Of a stretch of 39,930 nt of DNA, positions 32,112 through 39,930 are shown piece by piece. The stretch lies in NCBI RefSeq assembly GCF_002159645.1, contig NZ_NFJB01000029.1:1-39930 (forward strand), given 5' to 3'. Position 1 is the first letter of the stretch; each line of letters starts with the position of its first letter. Origin of the DNA: Parabacteroides sp. An277. GTDB taxonomy: Bacteria; Bacteroidota; Bacteroidia; Bacteroidales; Tannerellaceae. The translations under genes and the position numbers were made by a program. Below the pieces are notes generated by a model. That model ran no database searches. It was not told where the DNA came from and worked only from the letters and a program-made list of their open reading frames with translations.

Positions 32112-33092
32112 GTGAAAATGTATACATTCGAAGAAATCTTACGAAAGATAGAAGGGGCAATAGGAGGCATTCGGTTTGAAAATCCTCCTAAAAGTCTTTT
32201 TGCTCCTATCGAATATACGCTTGCTTTAGGCGGAAAACGGATTCGTCCGGCGTTGATGCTTATGGCGTACAATTTATATAAGGAAGATGTAGAGCAAGCC
32301 TTGAATACCGCATTGGGGGTGGAAATCTTCCATAATTTTACGCTTTTGCATGATGATTTGATGGACAAAGCCGATATGCGTCGTAATAAACCAACCGTAC
32401 ATAAAGTGTGGAATGCCAATACGGCTATCCTTTCGGGTGATGCGATGCTGATAGCTGCTTATCAATGGATAGGGCAAACCAAGGCGCATTATTTGAAACC
32501 CATATTAGAGCTCTTTACACAAACGGCGATGGAGATTTGTGAAGGACAACAATATGATATGGAATTCGAAGGGCGGCAAGATGTATCGGTAGATGAATAC
32601 ATGGAGATGATTCGTCTAAAGACGGCTGTGTTGCTGGCATGTGCTTTGAAGATGGGGGCGATTTTAGCAGATGCGCCAGAATCGGATGCAGAACATTTGT
32701 ATCAATTCGGCATTGAGATTGGGTTGGCTTTCCAATTGCAAGATGATTTGTTGGATGTATATGGCAATGCTTCTACGTTCGGAAAGAATATAGGAGGCGA
32801 TATTTTGTGCGATAAAAAGACCTACTTATTAATAAATGCTTTCCAGGGTGCGAACGAACGTCAGCAAGCGGTCTTGTCACAATGGATAGGAGCGAAGGAT
32901 GTGAATCCCTACGAAAAGATTATAGCCATAAAAGCAATTTACGATGAACTGAATCTAAGAGAGCTCTGTGAGCAGAAGATGCGGGAATACTTTGAGGCAG
33001 GGATGGCACATTTGGATGCTTTGGCGATTCCAACCGAACGGTTAAGTATATTAAAAGGGGTTTGTGCGAAATTGATGAATCGAGAATCGTGA
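32112..33092 (+). CDS. Polyprenyl (isoprenyl) diphosphate synthase
   Basis: Trans-isoprenyl diphosphate synthase of 326 residues that condenses isopentenyl diphosphate onto an allylic primer. The first aspartate-rich motif is LLHDDLMDKADMRR (about 79-92), the second QLQDDLLDVYGN (about 207-218), and the GGKRIRPAL motif is at about 40-48. The product may be the quinone side chain or a general precursor; chain length cannot be read by eye. The listed start is GTG; an ATG two codons later (32118) is equally likely. The tatD start follows its stop by 1 bp, so translation is coupled. Confidence 0.92.
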   Translation: MKMYTFEEILRKIEGAIGGIRFENPPKSLFAPIEYTLALGGKRIRPALMLMAYNLYKEDVEQALNTALGVEIFHNFTLLHDDLMDKADMRRNKPTVHKVWNANTAILSGDAMLIAAYQWIGQTKAHYLKPILELFTQTAMEICEGQQYDMEFEGRQDVSVDEYMEMIRLKTAVLLACALKMGAILADAPESDAEHLYQFGIEIGLAFQLQDDLLDVYGNASTFGKNIGGDILCDKKTYLLINAFQGANERQQAVLSQWIGAKDVNPYEKIIAIKAIYDELNLRELCEQKMREYFEAGMAHLDALAIPTERLSILKGVCAKLMNRES

Positions 33093-33093
33093 T

Positions 33094-33879
33094 ATGAAAC
33101 TAATCGATACACATAACCATATTTATTTAGAAGAATTCGATGCCGATCAAGCCGAATTGATAAAAGAGGCACAAGCTTCGGGTATTGAAGCTTTTTTGCT
33201 TCCTAATGTGGATGTAGAAACGATTGGTCGTATGCACGATGTATGCCGTCGCTATTCGGATTTTGCTTATCCTATGATGGGATTGCATCCGACAAGTGTC
33301 CGGGCTGATTATGTCGCCGACTTGAAAATTATCGAATCATGGTTAGGGAAAGAATCCTATTGTGCGATTGGTGAAATCGGGATTGATTTGTTCTGGGATA
33401 AAACTTACAAGAGACAACAAATTGAAGTGTTCGAAGAACAGTTGCGTTGGAGTATGGATTTAAACCTTCCCGTGGCGATTCATACGCGAGATGCTTTTCC
33501 GGAAGTATTGGATAGTATATATAAGGTAGGAGCCGATAAATTGAAAGGCGTTTTCCATAGTTTTACGGGAACGTTAGACGATTTAGACGCGATCAAACGG
33601 TTGCCAGGATTCAAGATTGGTATTAACGGTGTAGTTACATTTAAAAATTCAAAGTTAGGGGAAATCTTACGGGAAACTTCGATGCAACAAATCGTGTTGG
33701 AAACAGATGCTCCCTATTTGGCGCCGGTGCCTTATCGAGGAAAAAGGAATGAACCGATCTATATTTGGAAAACGGCGGAAAAATTGGCTCAAATTTACCA
33801 AATCCCGTTGGAATATGTCGTGTCAGAAGCAAGAAAAAACGCACTTTTGCTGTTTAAAGATGTAAACAAAAGATTATAG
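33094..33879 (+). CDS. tatD: TatD-family metal-dependent hydrolase/deoxyribonuclease
   Basis: A 261-residue TIM-barrel metalloenzyme. Metal ligands are visible in order: DTHNHIY (H7, H9), the Glu in GEIGIDLFWD (about 92), His in AIHTRDA (about 128), His in FHSFTG (about 152) and Asp in ETDAPYLAP (about 203). Family members act as 3'-5' DNA exonucleases or in DNA repair; the exact role here is not shown. Its start codon is 1 bp after the polyprenyl synthase stop, indicating one transcript. Confidence 0.9.
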   Translation: MKLIDTHNHIYLEEFDADQAELIKEAQASGIEAFLLPNVDVETIGRMHDVCRRYSDFAYPMMGLHPTSVRADYVADLKIIESWLGKESYCAIGEIGIDLFWDKTYKRQQIEVFEEQLRWSMDLNLPVAIHTRDAFPEVLDSIYKVGADKLKGVFHSFTGTLDDLDAIKRLPGFKIGINGVVTFKNSKLGEILRETSMQQIVLETDAPYLAPVPYRGKRNEPIYIWKTAEKLAQIYQIPLEYVVSEARKNALLLFKDVNKRL

Positions 33880-33966
33880 TTGTATAATTTTAAGTTGAAC
33901 GAAAAATTCTGCCTCAGATATGATGGATATATCAATCAAAAAGTATAGATTTGTGCACTGAAAACG

Positions 33967-33995
33967 TTTGCAAGTGGAAAAAAATTCGTATTTTG
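33967..33995 (+). promoter_or_regulatory. Promoter of tRNA-Ser
   Basis: -33 TTTG (33967-33970) and a -7-like TATTTTG (33989-33995), 18 bp apart, 25 bp before the tRNA. Confidence 0.5.
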
Positions 33996-34020
33996 CACCC
34001 GTTTTCGAAAAGGAAGTCTT

Positions 34021-34108
34021 GGAGAGATGCTCGAGAGGCTGAAGAGGCACGCCTGGAAAGCGTGTATACGCCTAAAGCGTATCGCGGGTTCGAATCCCGC
34101 TCTCTCCG
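34021..34108 (+). tRNA. tRNA-Ser (anticodon GGA)
   Basis: A complete cloverleaf can be drawn. The acceptor stem is GGAGAGA / TCTCTCC, the anticodon stem CACGC / GCGTG with loop CTGGAAA (anticodon GGA, reading UCC/UCU), the long class II variable arm is ATACGC / GCGTAT, and the T arm is CGGGTTCGAATCCCG. The discriminator is G34108; the 3' CCA is not fully encoded. Confidence 0.97.
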
Positions 34109-34183
34109 CAAGAAAGAAAATTGTAATAGTAATGAATAAATAAACAAATAAGAGTATTATTAATCTTAAAAATTAAACACACA

Positions 34184-34921
34184 ATGAAAAAGTATTTTGC
34201 AAAGACATTCTTGGGCTTGTGTGCCCTTGGAACTTCTACGGTAGCATTTGCGCAGGAAGCTGCTCAGCCAGCTGTGGAAACAGGTTTGTATCAAGCATTG
34301 AAAGTGAAGTTCATCGAAGGTGGTGCTGACTTCATGAGCTCAATCGCAATCGTATTGATTTTCGGTTTGGCATTCTGCTTGGAAAGAATCATTTATCTGA
34401 ACTTGGCTGAAATCAACACTCAGAAATTCTTGAAAGGTTTGGAAGATGCGTTGGACAAAGGTGATGTAGAAAGTGCTAAGACGTTGGCTCGCGATACGCG
34501 CGGACCTATTGCTTCTATTGCTTATCAAGGTTTGATGAGATTGGATCAGGGTATTGACGTGGTTGAAAAATCAATCGTATCTTATGGTGGTGTTCAAGGA
34601 GGTTTGTTAGAGAAGAATCTTTCTTGGGTGACATTGTTTATCGCGATGGCTCCGTCATTAGGATTCTTGGGAACTGTGGTAGGTATGGTCATGGCGTTCG
34701 ATAAAATCGAGCAAGTTGGTGATATCAGCCCGACGGTCGTTGCAGGTGGTATGAAAGTGGCCTTGATTACAACTATCGGTGGTTTGATTGTTGCTTTGAT
34801 TTTGCAGGTATTCTACAACTATTTGTTGACAAAGGTTGAGGCTTTGTTGAATCAGATGGAAGATGCATCTGTAACATTGGTTGATATGGTTTATAAATAT
34901 AACCTCAAATTCAAAAAGTAA
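34184..34921 (+). CDS. exbB: ExbB/TolQ/MotA-family proton channel protein
   Basis: A 245-residue inner-membrane protein with an N-terminal signal-like segment (MKKYFAKTFLGLCALGTSTVAFA). A first membrane helix (FMSSIAIVLIFGLAFCLERIIYL, about 50-72) is followed by a cytoplasmic loop and the two conserved pore helices: LFIAMAPSLGFLGTVVGMVMAF (about 150-171) and VALITTIGGLIVALILQVFYNYLL (about 192-215). With the ExbD proteins it forms the proton-driven motor that energises TonB. It is the first gene of a tight operon (gaps of 6, 25 and 2 bp). Confidence 0.93.
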   Translation: MKKYFAKTFLGLCALGTSTVAFAQEAAQPAVETGLYQALKVKFIEGGADFMSSIAIVLIFGLAFCLERIIYLNLAEINTQKFLKGLEDALDKGDVESAKTLARDTRGPIASIAYQGLMRLDQGIDVVEKSIVSYGGVQGGLLEKNLSWVTLFIAMAPSLGFLGTVVGMVMAFDKIEQVGDISPTVVAGGMKVALITTIGGLIVALILQVFYNYLLTKVEALLNQMEDASVTLVDMVYKYNLKFKK

Positions 34922-34927
34922 AAAATT

Positions 34928-35401
34928 ATGGCTGTAACTAAGATAAGAAAATTATCAAGCTGGACATTGCTGATAATCTCATTGATTACAGTAGTGGTGG
35001 TCGGCATATTCTTTGGAGGCGGTGTCGTTGACCCGGCTGCTGAAGTGAAAGATTTCGTATATACTGATCTTTTATTGAATTGGACTTATTTGGTATTCTT
35101 CATAACGATCATTGCATTGGTAGTATTGGGCGTTTGGCAATACACTTCCGTATTGAAGACAAACCCAAAATCTGCGGTAATGTCGTTGGGTGTATTAGTC
35201 CTTTTTGCATTGATGCTTATCGTTACTTATTCTATGGGTGACGGTACACCATTAACTACGTTGAATGCTGATTCACAAACTTACAATACTTCATTCTGGT
35301 TGAAGTGTACGGATATGTGGCTCATGTCAACGATTATATTGTTCGTTCTGATTATTGCAGCTATTGCTTGGGGAACAGTAAAGAGAATAATGAGTAAGTA
35401 A
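34928..35401 (+). CDS. Four-helix membrane protein of the ExbBD operon
   Basis: A 157-residue protein with four predicted membrane helices: SWTLLIISLITVVVVGIFFGGG (10-32), LNWTYLVFFITIIALVVLGVW (48-70), AVMSLGVLVLFALMLIVTYSMG (78-99) and WLMSTIILFVLIIAAIAWGTV (130-150). No catalytic motif is visible. Its position between exbB and two exbD genes, with a 6-bp gap to exbB, suggests an accessory subunit of the motor complex in Bacteroidetes. This is inference from context only. Confidence 0.8.
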   Translation: MAVTKIRKLSSWTLLIISLITVVVVGIFFGGGVVDPAAEVKDFVYTDLLLNWTYLVFFITIIALVVLGVWQYTSVLKTNPKSAVMSLGVLVLFALMLIVTYSMGDGTPLTTLNADSQTYNTSFWLKCTDMWLMSTIILFVLIIAAIAWGTVKRIMSK

Positions 35402-35426
35402 AGAATATTAAGACAGAAAAGTAAGT

Positions 35427-36014
35427 ATGGGTAAAAGAAAAACACCGGGTGTTAATGCTTCTTCATCTGCCGATATTGCTTTCATGTTGCTTCTATTCTT
35501 TCTTATGACTTCATCTATGGATACGGATCAAGGTTTACCAAGACGTTTGCCGCAACCCGTTCCTAAAGATCAGAAGACGGATACAGAGGTTGATATCAAG
35601 AAACGTAACCTGTTGGTGGTTTTGGTTAGTAGTACGAACCAAATCATGTGTGGTGGCGAGTTGACAGATATCAAACAATTGAAAGATAAGGTAAAGGAGT
35701 TCATTGACAATCCTTATAATGATGCACATCTGCCTGAAAAGACAGAAGTCGATGTTCCATATTTTGGAAAGACGATGGTAACCAAGAATCATGTGATTTC
35801 ATTACAGAATGACCGTGGTACTTCTTATCAGGCATACATCGATGTTCAGAATGAGTTGGCAAGAGCTTATACTGAATTGCGTGATGATATTTCAAAGAAG
35901 AAATTCGGCAAAGCTTTTGTGGATTTAGATGAAGACCAGCAAAAAGCTGTTCAACAAATTTATCCGCAAAAGATTTCAGAGGCTGAACCTAAAAATTATG
36001 GAGGTGAGAACTAA
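35427..36014 (+). CDS. exbD: ExbD/TolR-family protein 1
   Basis: A 195-residue biopolymer transport protein. A single membrane helix (ADIAFMLLLFFLMTSSM, about 14-31) contains the proton-carrying Asp, and is followed by a long periplasmic domain (KRNLLVVLVSSTNQIMCGGE ...). It is longer than typical ExbD (about 140) because of an insertion around residues 90-150. It should assemble with the ExbB protein of this operon and the second ExbD 2 bp downstream. Confidence 0.9.
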   Translation: MGKRKTPGVNASSSADIAFMLLLFFLMTSSMDTDQGLPRRLPQPVPKDQKTDTEVDIKKRNLLVVLVSSTNQIMCGGELTDIKQLKDKVKEFIDNPYNDAHLPEKTEVDVPYFGKTMVTKNHVISLQNDRGTSYQAYIDVQNELARAYTELRDDISKKKFGKAFVDLDEDQQKAVQQIYPQKISEAEPKNYGGEN

Positions 36015-36016
36015 GT

Positions 36017-36484
36017 ATGGGAAAATTTAGTAAAGCGGGCGGACGCGAAATGCCCGAATTGAATACATCGTCATTACCAGACTTGGTGTTTGCGTTCTTG
36101 TTCTTCATCATGATGGTAACAAGTATGCGTGAAGTAACATTGAAGGTTCAGTTCAGAGCTCCTGCAGCTACCGAACTTCAGAAATTGGAAAAGAAGTCGT
36201 TGGTGACCTTCATTTATGTGGGGAAACCAATGCCGGAATTGCAGAAGCAGTTTGGTTCAGAATCTCGTGTGCAGTTGAACGATCAGTTTGCTGAAATCTC
36301 GGAAATTCAGAACTATATCGCTCAAGAAAAGTCGAGTATGAAGGAAGAGGACCAGCCGTTCATGACCGTATCTATCAAGGCCGATAAGGACACGAAGATG
36401 GGTATTATCACGGATATCAAGCAGGCTCTTCGTGAAGCATATGCTCTGAAGATTAGTTATTCTGCTACGAAGCGTGTTGACTAA
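36017..36484 (+). CDS. exbD: ExbD/TolR-family protein 2
   Basis: A 155-residue biopolymer transport protein whose single membrane helix LPDLVFAFLFFIMMVTSM (about 20-37) carries the conserved Asp. The periplasmic part (KSLVTFIYVGKPMPEL ... TVSIKADKDTKMGIITDIKQAL) is of ordinary ExbD length. Two different ExbD genes next to each other suggest a heterodimeric ExbD in the motor. It is the last gene of the operon and is followed by a strong terminator. Confidence 0.9.
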   Translation: MGKFSKAGGREMPELNTSSLPDLVFAFLFFIMMVTSMREVTLKVQFRAPAATELQKLEKKSLVTFIYVGKPMPELQKQFGSESRVQLNDQFAEISEIQNYIAQEKSSMKEEDQPFMTVSIKADKDTKMGIITDIKQALREAYALKISYSATKRVD

Positions 36485-36518
36485 TTTGTGAGTTGAGCAA
36501 ATAAACTTTTCTATAATT

Positions 36519-36555
36519 AAAGTCCCTCGTTGCGAAAGCTTCGAGGGACTTTTTT
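36519..36555 (+). terminator. Intrinsic terminator of the ExbBD operon
   Basis: Stem AAGTCCCTCG / CGAGGGACTT with a T-run at 36550-36555. Confidence 0.9.
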
Positions 36556-36609
36556 ATGGAGACCGTAAAAATAATTGGCTGAGTCTATAAAAATATTTCG
36601 AATTATGCT

Positions 36610-36617
36610 TATATTTG
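36610..36617 (+). promoter_or_regulatory. -7 box of the Lrp/AsnC gene
   Basis: TATATTTG (TAnnTTTG) 38 bp before the ATG; no clear -33 at standard spacing. Confidence 0.5.
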
Positions 36618-36655
36618 TGTCAAATTGAAAGTAGAAAATAAATAAGGAATAGTTT

Positions 36656-37132
36656 ATGGCACATCACCAGTTAGATGAGTTAGACGAAAAGATATTGAAA
36701 TTGATTATTGGTAATGCCCGGATGCCCTTTTTGGAAGTGGCTCGTGAGTGTAATGTATCGGGAGCAGCTATTCACCAACGTATTCAAAAGTTGACAAATC
36801 TGGGAGTGATTAAAGGATCGGAGTTCATTGTCGACAATACGAAAGTAGGGTATGAAACCTGTGCTTATATTGGGCTTTATTTGAAATCTCCCGGGCAATT
36901 CCCTACGGTTACTGAGGCTTTAAAGCAAATTCCAGAAGTAGTTGAATGCCATTACACGACGGGGCAGTATGATTTGTTTATCAAGATCTATGCGAAGAAC
37001 AACCAGCATCTCCTGAGCATTATCCATAATAAATTGCAACCGCTGGGATTGGCTCGTACGGAGTCCCTTATCTCTTTTAAGGAGGCGTTCAAGCGTCAGT
37101 TGCCTATCGATTTGAGTGATGAGGAAGAATAA
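36656..37132 (+). CDS. Lrp/AsnC-family transcriptional regulator
   Basis: A 158-residue regulator. An N-terminal winged helix-turn-helix (about 5-60: LDELDEKILKLIIGNARMPFLEVARECNVSGAAIHQRIQKL) binds DNA. The C-terminal RAM domain (about 68-150: ETCAYIGLYLKSPG, VVECHYTTGQYDLFIKIYA) usually binds an amino acid and builds octamers. It has its own promoter, and its end overlaps the following GNAT gene by 17 bp. The effector cannot be told from sequence. Confidence 0.93.
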   Translation: MAHHQLDELDEKILKLIIGNARMPFLEVARECNVSGAAIHQRIQKLTNLGVIKGSEFIVDNTKVGYETCAYIGLYLKSPGQFPTVTEALKQIPEVVECHYTTGQYDLFIKIYAKNNQHLLSIIHNKLQPLGLARTESLISFKEAFKRQLPIDLSDEEE

Positions 37133-37628
37133 CTTCACTATCCGGTTGGCGGTACTTGCTGACTTGGATTCGTTATTATTGTCTATATTTGAGCGAGCTC
37201 GCCTGTTTATGGCGTCGGTAGGGAATCCGCATCAATGGGTGCAGGGCTATCCGGGGAGGTCGTTGATGGAGGCGGAGATTCTCTCCTCGCATTGCTATGT
37301 ATGTCTGTATGAGTCCCGTATTGTCGGCACGTTTTGCTTTATTCCGGGACCGAATCCCTGCTATAGCGTTATCGAGGGGGGAGCCTGGTTTTCGGATGCG
37401 CCTTATCATGTGTTGCATCGTTTGGCCTCGGATGGTTCGGTGCGGGGGATTGCCGATGCTTGTCTGGAGTGGTGTTTTCAACACACGGCGAACTTGCGCG
37501 TCGATACGCATCAGGACAATAAGGTGCTCCAGCATATCCTGGCGAAGCACGGTTTCTTGTATTGCGGTATCATTTATGTTGCCAATGGAACGCCGCGCCT
37601 TGCCTATCAAAAAGTAATTTCACAGTAA
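37116..37628 (+). CDS. GNAT-family N-acetyltransferase
   Basis: A 170-residue protein with the GNAT fold pattern. An N-terminal FTIRLAVLADLDSLLLSIFERA is followed by the central strand CYVCLYESRIVGTFCFIPG, then LRVDTHQDNKVLQHILAKHGFLYCGIIYV, which matches motif B and the C-terminal strands of acetyl-CoA-dependent transferases. The substrate is unknown. The start overlaps the last 17 bp of the Lrp gene, so translation is coupled; a second ATG follows immediately. An oligopeptidase gene begins 17 bp after its stop. Confidence 0.82.
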   Translation: MMRKNNFTIRLAVLADLDSLLLSIFERARLFMASVGNPHQWVQGYPGRSLMEAEILSSHCYVCLYESRIVGTFCFIPGPNPCYSVIEGGAWFSDAPYHVLHRLASDGSVRGIADACLEWCFQHTANLRVDTHQDNKVLQHILAKHGFLYCGIIYVANGTPRLAYQKVISQ

Positions 37629-37645
37629 ATCAATCAAAATAGAAC

Positions 37646-39691
37646 ATGGGAATAAATAGAAATCCTTTGTTGGAGAGCTGGAACACGCCCTTCAACACGC
37701 CACCTTTTGACCGTATCCAAACGGCTGATTATGAGCCGGCTTTCGAGGTGGCCATCCGTGAGCAGCAAGAAGCCATCGCTCGTATTGTCCAGAATCCTGC
37801 CGCGCCTGATTTCGCGAATACGATTGTGGCCATCGAGCGCAGTGGCGAGCTGTTGGAACGTATCTGCGGCGTCTTTTTCAACGTCCTGAACGCGGCGGCG
37901 GACGATGAGCTTATGGCAGTCTCGGAGCGTATATCGCCTAAGTTAACCGCCTGCACGAATGATGTTTACTTAAACAATGAGCTGTTCGAGCGCGTCCAGG
38001 CGGTTTATGCGATGCGCGACCAGCTGGAGTTGGACGTAGAAGACCGGAAGCTGCTCGACGAGACCTACCGCGCCTTCCAGGAGCGTGGTGCTACGCTCTC
38101 GGCTGCGGATAAGGATACCTATCGCGCACTGAGCGAGGAGCTTAGCCTACTCTCCCTTCGCTTCGAGCAAAATGCCTTGCGCGATAAGCAGCGCTTCGAG
38201 CTTTGGCTCGACTCCGACGATCAGTTGGCGGGGCTTCCGGCCAGTATCCGCGAGGCCGCGGCGCATCGGGCCAAGGAGAAGGGCCGCACGGGTTGGCTCT
38301 TTACGCTCGATGCCCCCAGCTACGTCCCCTTCATGCGCTATGCGGATTCTCGGCCGCTGCGCGAACGTATGTACCGGGCCTATCTGCAAATCGGCTGCAA
38401 GGGGGATGAGTTTGATAACCAGGAAATTGTGCGCCGAATCGTGAATGTTCGCCTCCAGCTAGCCAACCTCCTCGGCTTCCCCGACTATGCCGCTTTCGCC
38501 CTCTCGCGCAAAATGGCGAAGGACGAGGCGCATGTTTACCGCCTCCTGAATGACCTTTTGGCTGCCTATAAGCCGGTAGCGATGGACGAACTGCGTGCTG
38601 TTCAGGATTTTGCAGTCGAGCAGACGCACGCGCCCATCGAGCTGATGCCTTGGGACTGGAGCTATTTTTCGGAGCAGCTAAAGGATTCTCGCTTCCAGAT
38701 TAACGACGAGATGACGCGCCCCTACTTCTCGCTGGAGAACGTGCAGCGGGGTGTCTTCGGACTTGCGACTCGTCTGTATGGCATTACTTTCCAGGTAAAT
38801 AGCCGCATCCCCGTGTACCATCCGGAGGTGCAGGCCTACGAGGTGTACGATGCCGACGGGACTTTCCTGGCTATCCTCTATACCGATTTCTTCCCGCGCC
38901 AGGGGAAGCAGTCCGGGGCCTGGATGAACAGCGTCAAGCCTCAGTACCGCGATGCCAAGGGCTTGGATAGCCGCCCGCAAGTGATTGTGGTAATGAACTT
39001 TACGCGACCTACGGATACGAAGCCTTCGCTGCTTACCTACGACGAAGTAGAGACCTTCCTGCACGAGTTTGGCCATGCGCTCCATGGCATCTTTGCAGCC
39101 GGGCGCTACGCGAGCCTCTCTGGGACGAATGTCTATCAGGACTTCGTCGAGCTTCCTTCGCAGCTGATGGAGAACTGGTTACGTCAGCCGGAATTCCTCG
39201 ACGGCCTGGCAGTCCATTACGAAACAGGCGAGCGGATACCGGCGGATTGGGTGCAGAAGCTGGTCGACGTCTCGAACTTCAACGTCGGTTACGCTTGCTG
39301 TCGGCAAGTCAGTTTCGGCCTGCTCGACATGGCCTGGCATACGCTGAAGGAGCCATTCGAGGGCAATGTGCCTGCATTCGAGAAGGCGGCTTGGAAGCCT
39401 GCCGTCCTCCTGCCCGACGTCTCCGATACCTGCATGAGCACCAACTTCAGCCATCTCTTTGCCAATGGCTATGCCGCTGGGTATTATGGATATAAGTGGG
39501 CGGAAGTGCTCGATGCCGATGCCTTTTCCCTCTTCCTGGAGAGGGGGATTTTCAGCCGCGAGGTCGCGCGCTCGTTCCGAGAACTTATCCTTTCGAAGGG
39601 CGGCACCGAAGACCCCGCCGAGCTATACCGTCGCTTCCGGGGAAAAGACCCCAGCATCGACGCCCTCCTGAAGCGAAACGGCCTGCGCTAA
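37646..39691 (+). CDS. M3-family oligopeptidase (Dcp/oligopeptidase A type)
   Basis: A 681-residue zinc metallopeptidase. The M3 zinc motif is FLHEFGHALHG (H473, E474, H477), with the third ligand Glu expected about 25 residues further on in ELPSQLMENW. Other family marks are AILYTDFFPRQGKQSGAWM and the C-terminal GYAAGYYGYKWAEVLDADAF. There is no signal peptide, so it is probably a cytoplasmic dipeptidyl carboxypeptidase or oligopeptidase that recycles short peptides. The length is normal for the family (about 670-710). It is the last complete gene and is followed by a terminator at 39755-39795. Confidence 0.95.
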   Translation: MGINRNPLLESWNTPFNTPPFDRIQTADYEPAFEVAIREQQEAIARIVQNPAAPDFANTIVAIERSGELLERICGVFFNVLNAAADDELMAVSERISPKLTACTNDVYLNNELFERVQAVYAMRDQLELDVEDRKLLDETYRAFQERGATLSAADKDTYRALSEELSLLSLRFEQNALRDKQRFELWLDSDDQLAGLPASIREAAAHRAKEKGRTGWLFTLDAPSYVPFMRYADSRPLRERMYRAYLQIGCKGDEFDNQEIVRRIVNVRLQLANLLGFPDYAAFALSRKMAKDEAHVYRLLNDLLAAYKPVAMDELRAVQDFAVEQTHAPIELMPWDWSYFSEQLKDSRFQINDEMTRPYFSLENVQRGVFGLATRLYGITFQVNSRIPVYHPEVQAYEVYDADGTFLAILYTDFFPRQGKQSGAWMNSVKPQYRDAKGLDSRPQVIVVMNFTRPTDTKPSLLTYDEVETFLHEFGHALHGIFAAGRYASLSGTNVYQDFVELPSQLMENWLRQPEFLDGLAVHYETGERIPADWVQKLVDVSNFNVGYACCRQVSFGLLDMAWHTLKEPFEGNVPAFEKAAWKPAVLLPDVSDTCMSTNFSHLFANGYAAGYYGYKWAEVLDADAFSLFLERGIFSREVARSFRELILSKGGTEDPAELYRRFRGKDPSIDALLKRNGLR

Positions 39692-39754
39692 CCTCCTCCA
39701 TTGTTGCGCATCCACCCATTTTTTCCCTTCCATTTACTTAGGTGGAAAAAGCTC

Positions 39755-39795
39755 CCCAACCAGATAATACCAATTGTCTGGTTGGGTATTTTTAT
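39755..39795 (+). terminator. Intrinsic terminator of the oligopeptidase gene
   Basis: Stem CCCAACCAGA / TCTGGTTGGG (10 bp, 12-nt loop) followed by TATTTTTAT. Confidence 0.9.
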
Positions 39796-39812
39796 GGAAT
39801 AAAGTAGAAGGT

Positions 39813-39930
39813 CGAAACTCCCCGGGCGGGTAGCGGAAACTCCCCGGGCGGGTAGCGGAAACTCCCCGGGCGGGTAGCGGAAACTCCCCGGGCGGGTAGC
39901 GGAAACTCCCCGGGCGGGTAGCGGAAACTC
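39813..39930. repeat. Array G: 22-bp tandem repeat, at least 5 units, running off the edge
   Basis: Identical 22-bp units (CGGAAACTCCCCGGGCGGGT plus AG) repeat with TCCCCGGG at 39819, 39841, 39863, 39885 and 39907; the sixth begins at the window edge. Each holds an imperfect palindrome CT-C-CCCG-GG-CGGG-T-AG. The pattern GGAAACT-YYCC-N5-GGTAG is shared with the 21-bp half-unit of array E. The array lies past a terminator, so it may belong to the next gene or to none. Confidence 0.92.

Noticed and set aside
6445-39930. CRISPR array interpretation of the tandem repeats
   Set aside because: Units are contiguous with no unique spacers, and no cas genes are present.

Overview
The window is chromosomal DNA of a member of the Bacteroidales. 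The evidence is the TAnnTTTG-type promoters, a hybrid two-component regulator, an ECF sigma/FecR/TonB-receptor set, a DUF4249 lipoprotein, lipoproteins lacking strong Shine-Dalgarno sites, and a Mpi-like invertase. The genus cannot be fixed from this sequence alone.

Left half (about 0.3-20.1 kb): a uronate-polysaccharide utilisation locus. A minus-strand operon (GH88 lipoprotein, DUF2264 protein, SDR dehydrogenase, DUF4861 lipoprotein, orphan PTS-EIIC-like permease, KduI, KDG kinase, KDPG aldolase) makes a complete route from an unsaturated uronyl oligosaccharide to pyruvate plus glyceraldehyde 3-phosphate. KduI carries a signal peptide, so the isomerisation probably happens in the periplasm before import. 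On the plus strand lies a two-domain GH105/heparinase II-III enzyme. A 1371-residue hybrid two-component sensor, a CBM9-like protein and a serine-type sulfatase follow on the minus strand. A serine DNA invertase sits between the two enzyme units. No SusC/SusD pair is in the window. The extreme left edge holds what looks like the decayed 3' end of a group II intron.

Right half (20.2-39.9 kb): mostly housekeeping and envelope genes. These are YihY, RmuC, TrpS; an ECF sigma - outer-membrane protein - FecR - TonB receptor - DUF4249 set; a small outer-membrane protein; TonB; polyprenyl synthase; TatD; tRNA-Ser(GGA); an ExbB - membrane protein - ExbD - ExbD operon; Lrp/AsnC; GNAT; and an M3 oligopeptidase.

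The most unusual signal is non-coding. Intergenic regions carry tandem arrays of imperfect palindromes with periods of 42 bp (three arrays, one visibly 2 x 21 bp), 23 bp and 22 bp. Each array has its own sequence, and several show base changes that preserve pairing. Separately, an 80-bp element occurs twice, 21.8 kb apart and in opposite orientation (69/80 identical, no gaps). It is built from four palindromic sites exactly 21 bp apart, and its outer arms differ between copies yet stay self-complementary. These elements are not explained by any gene here and are the best candidate for something undescribed.
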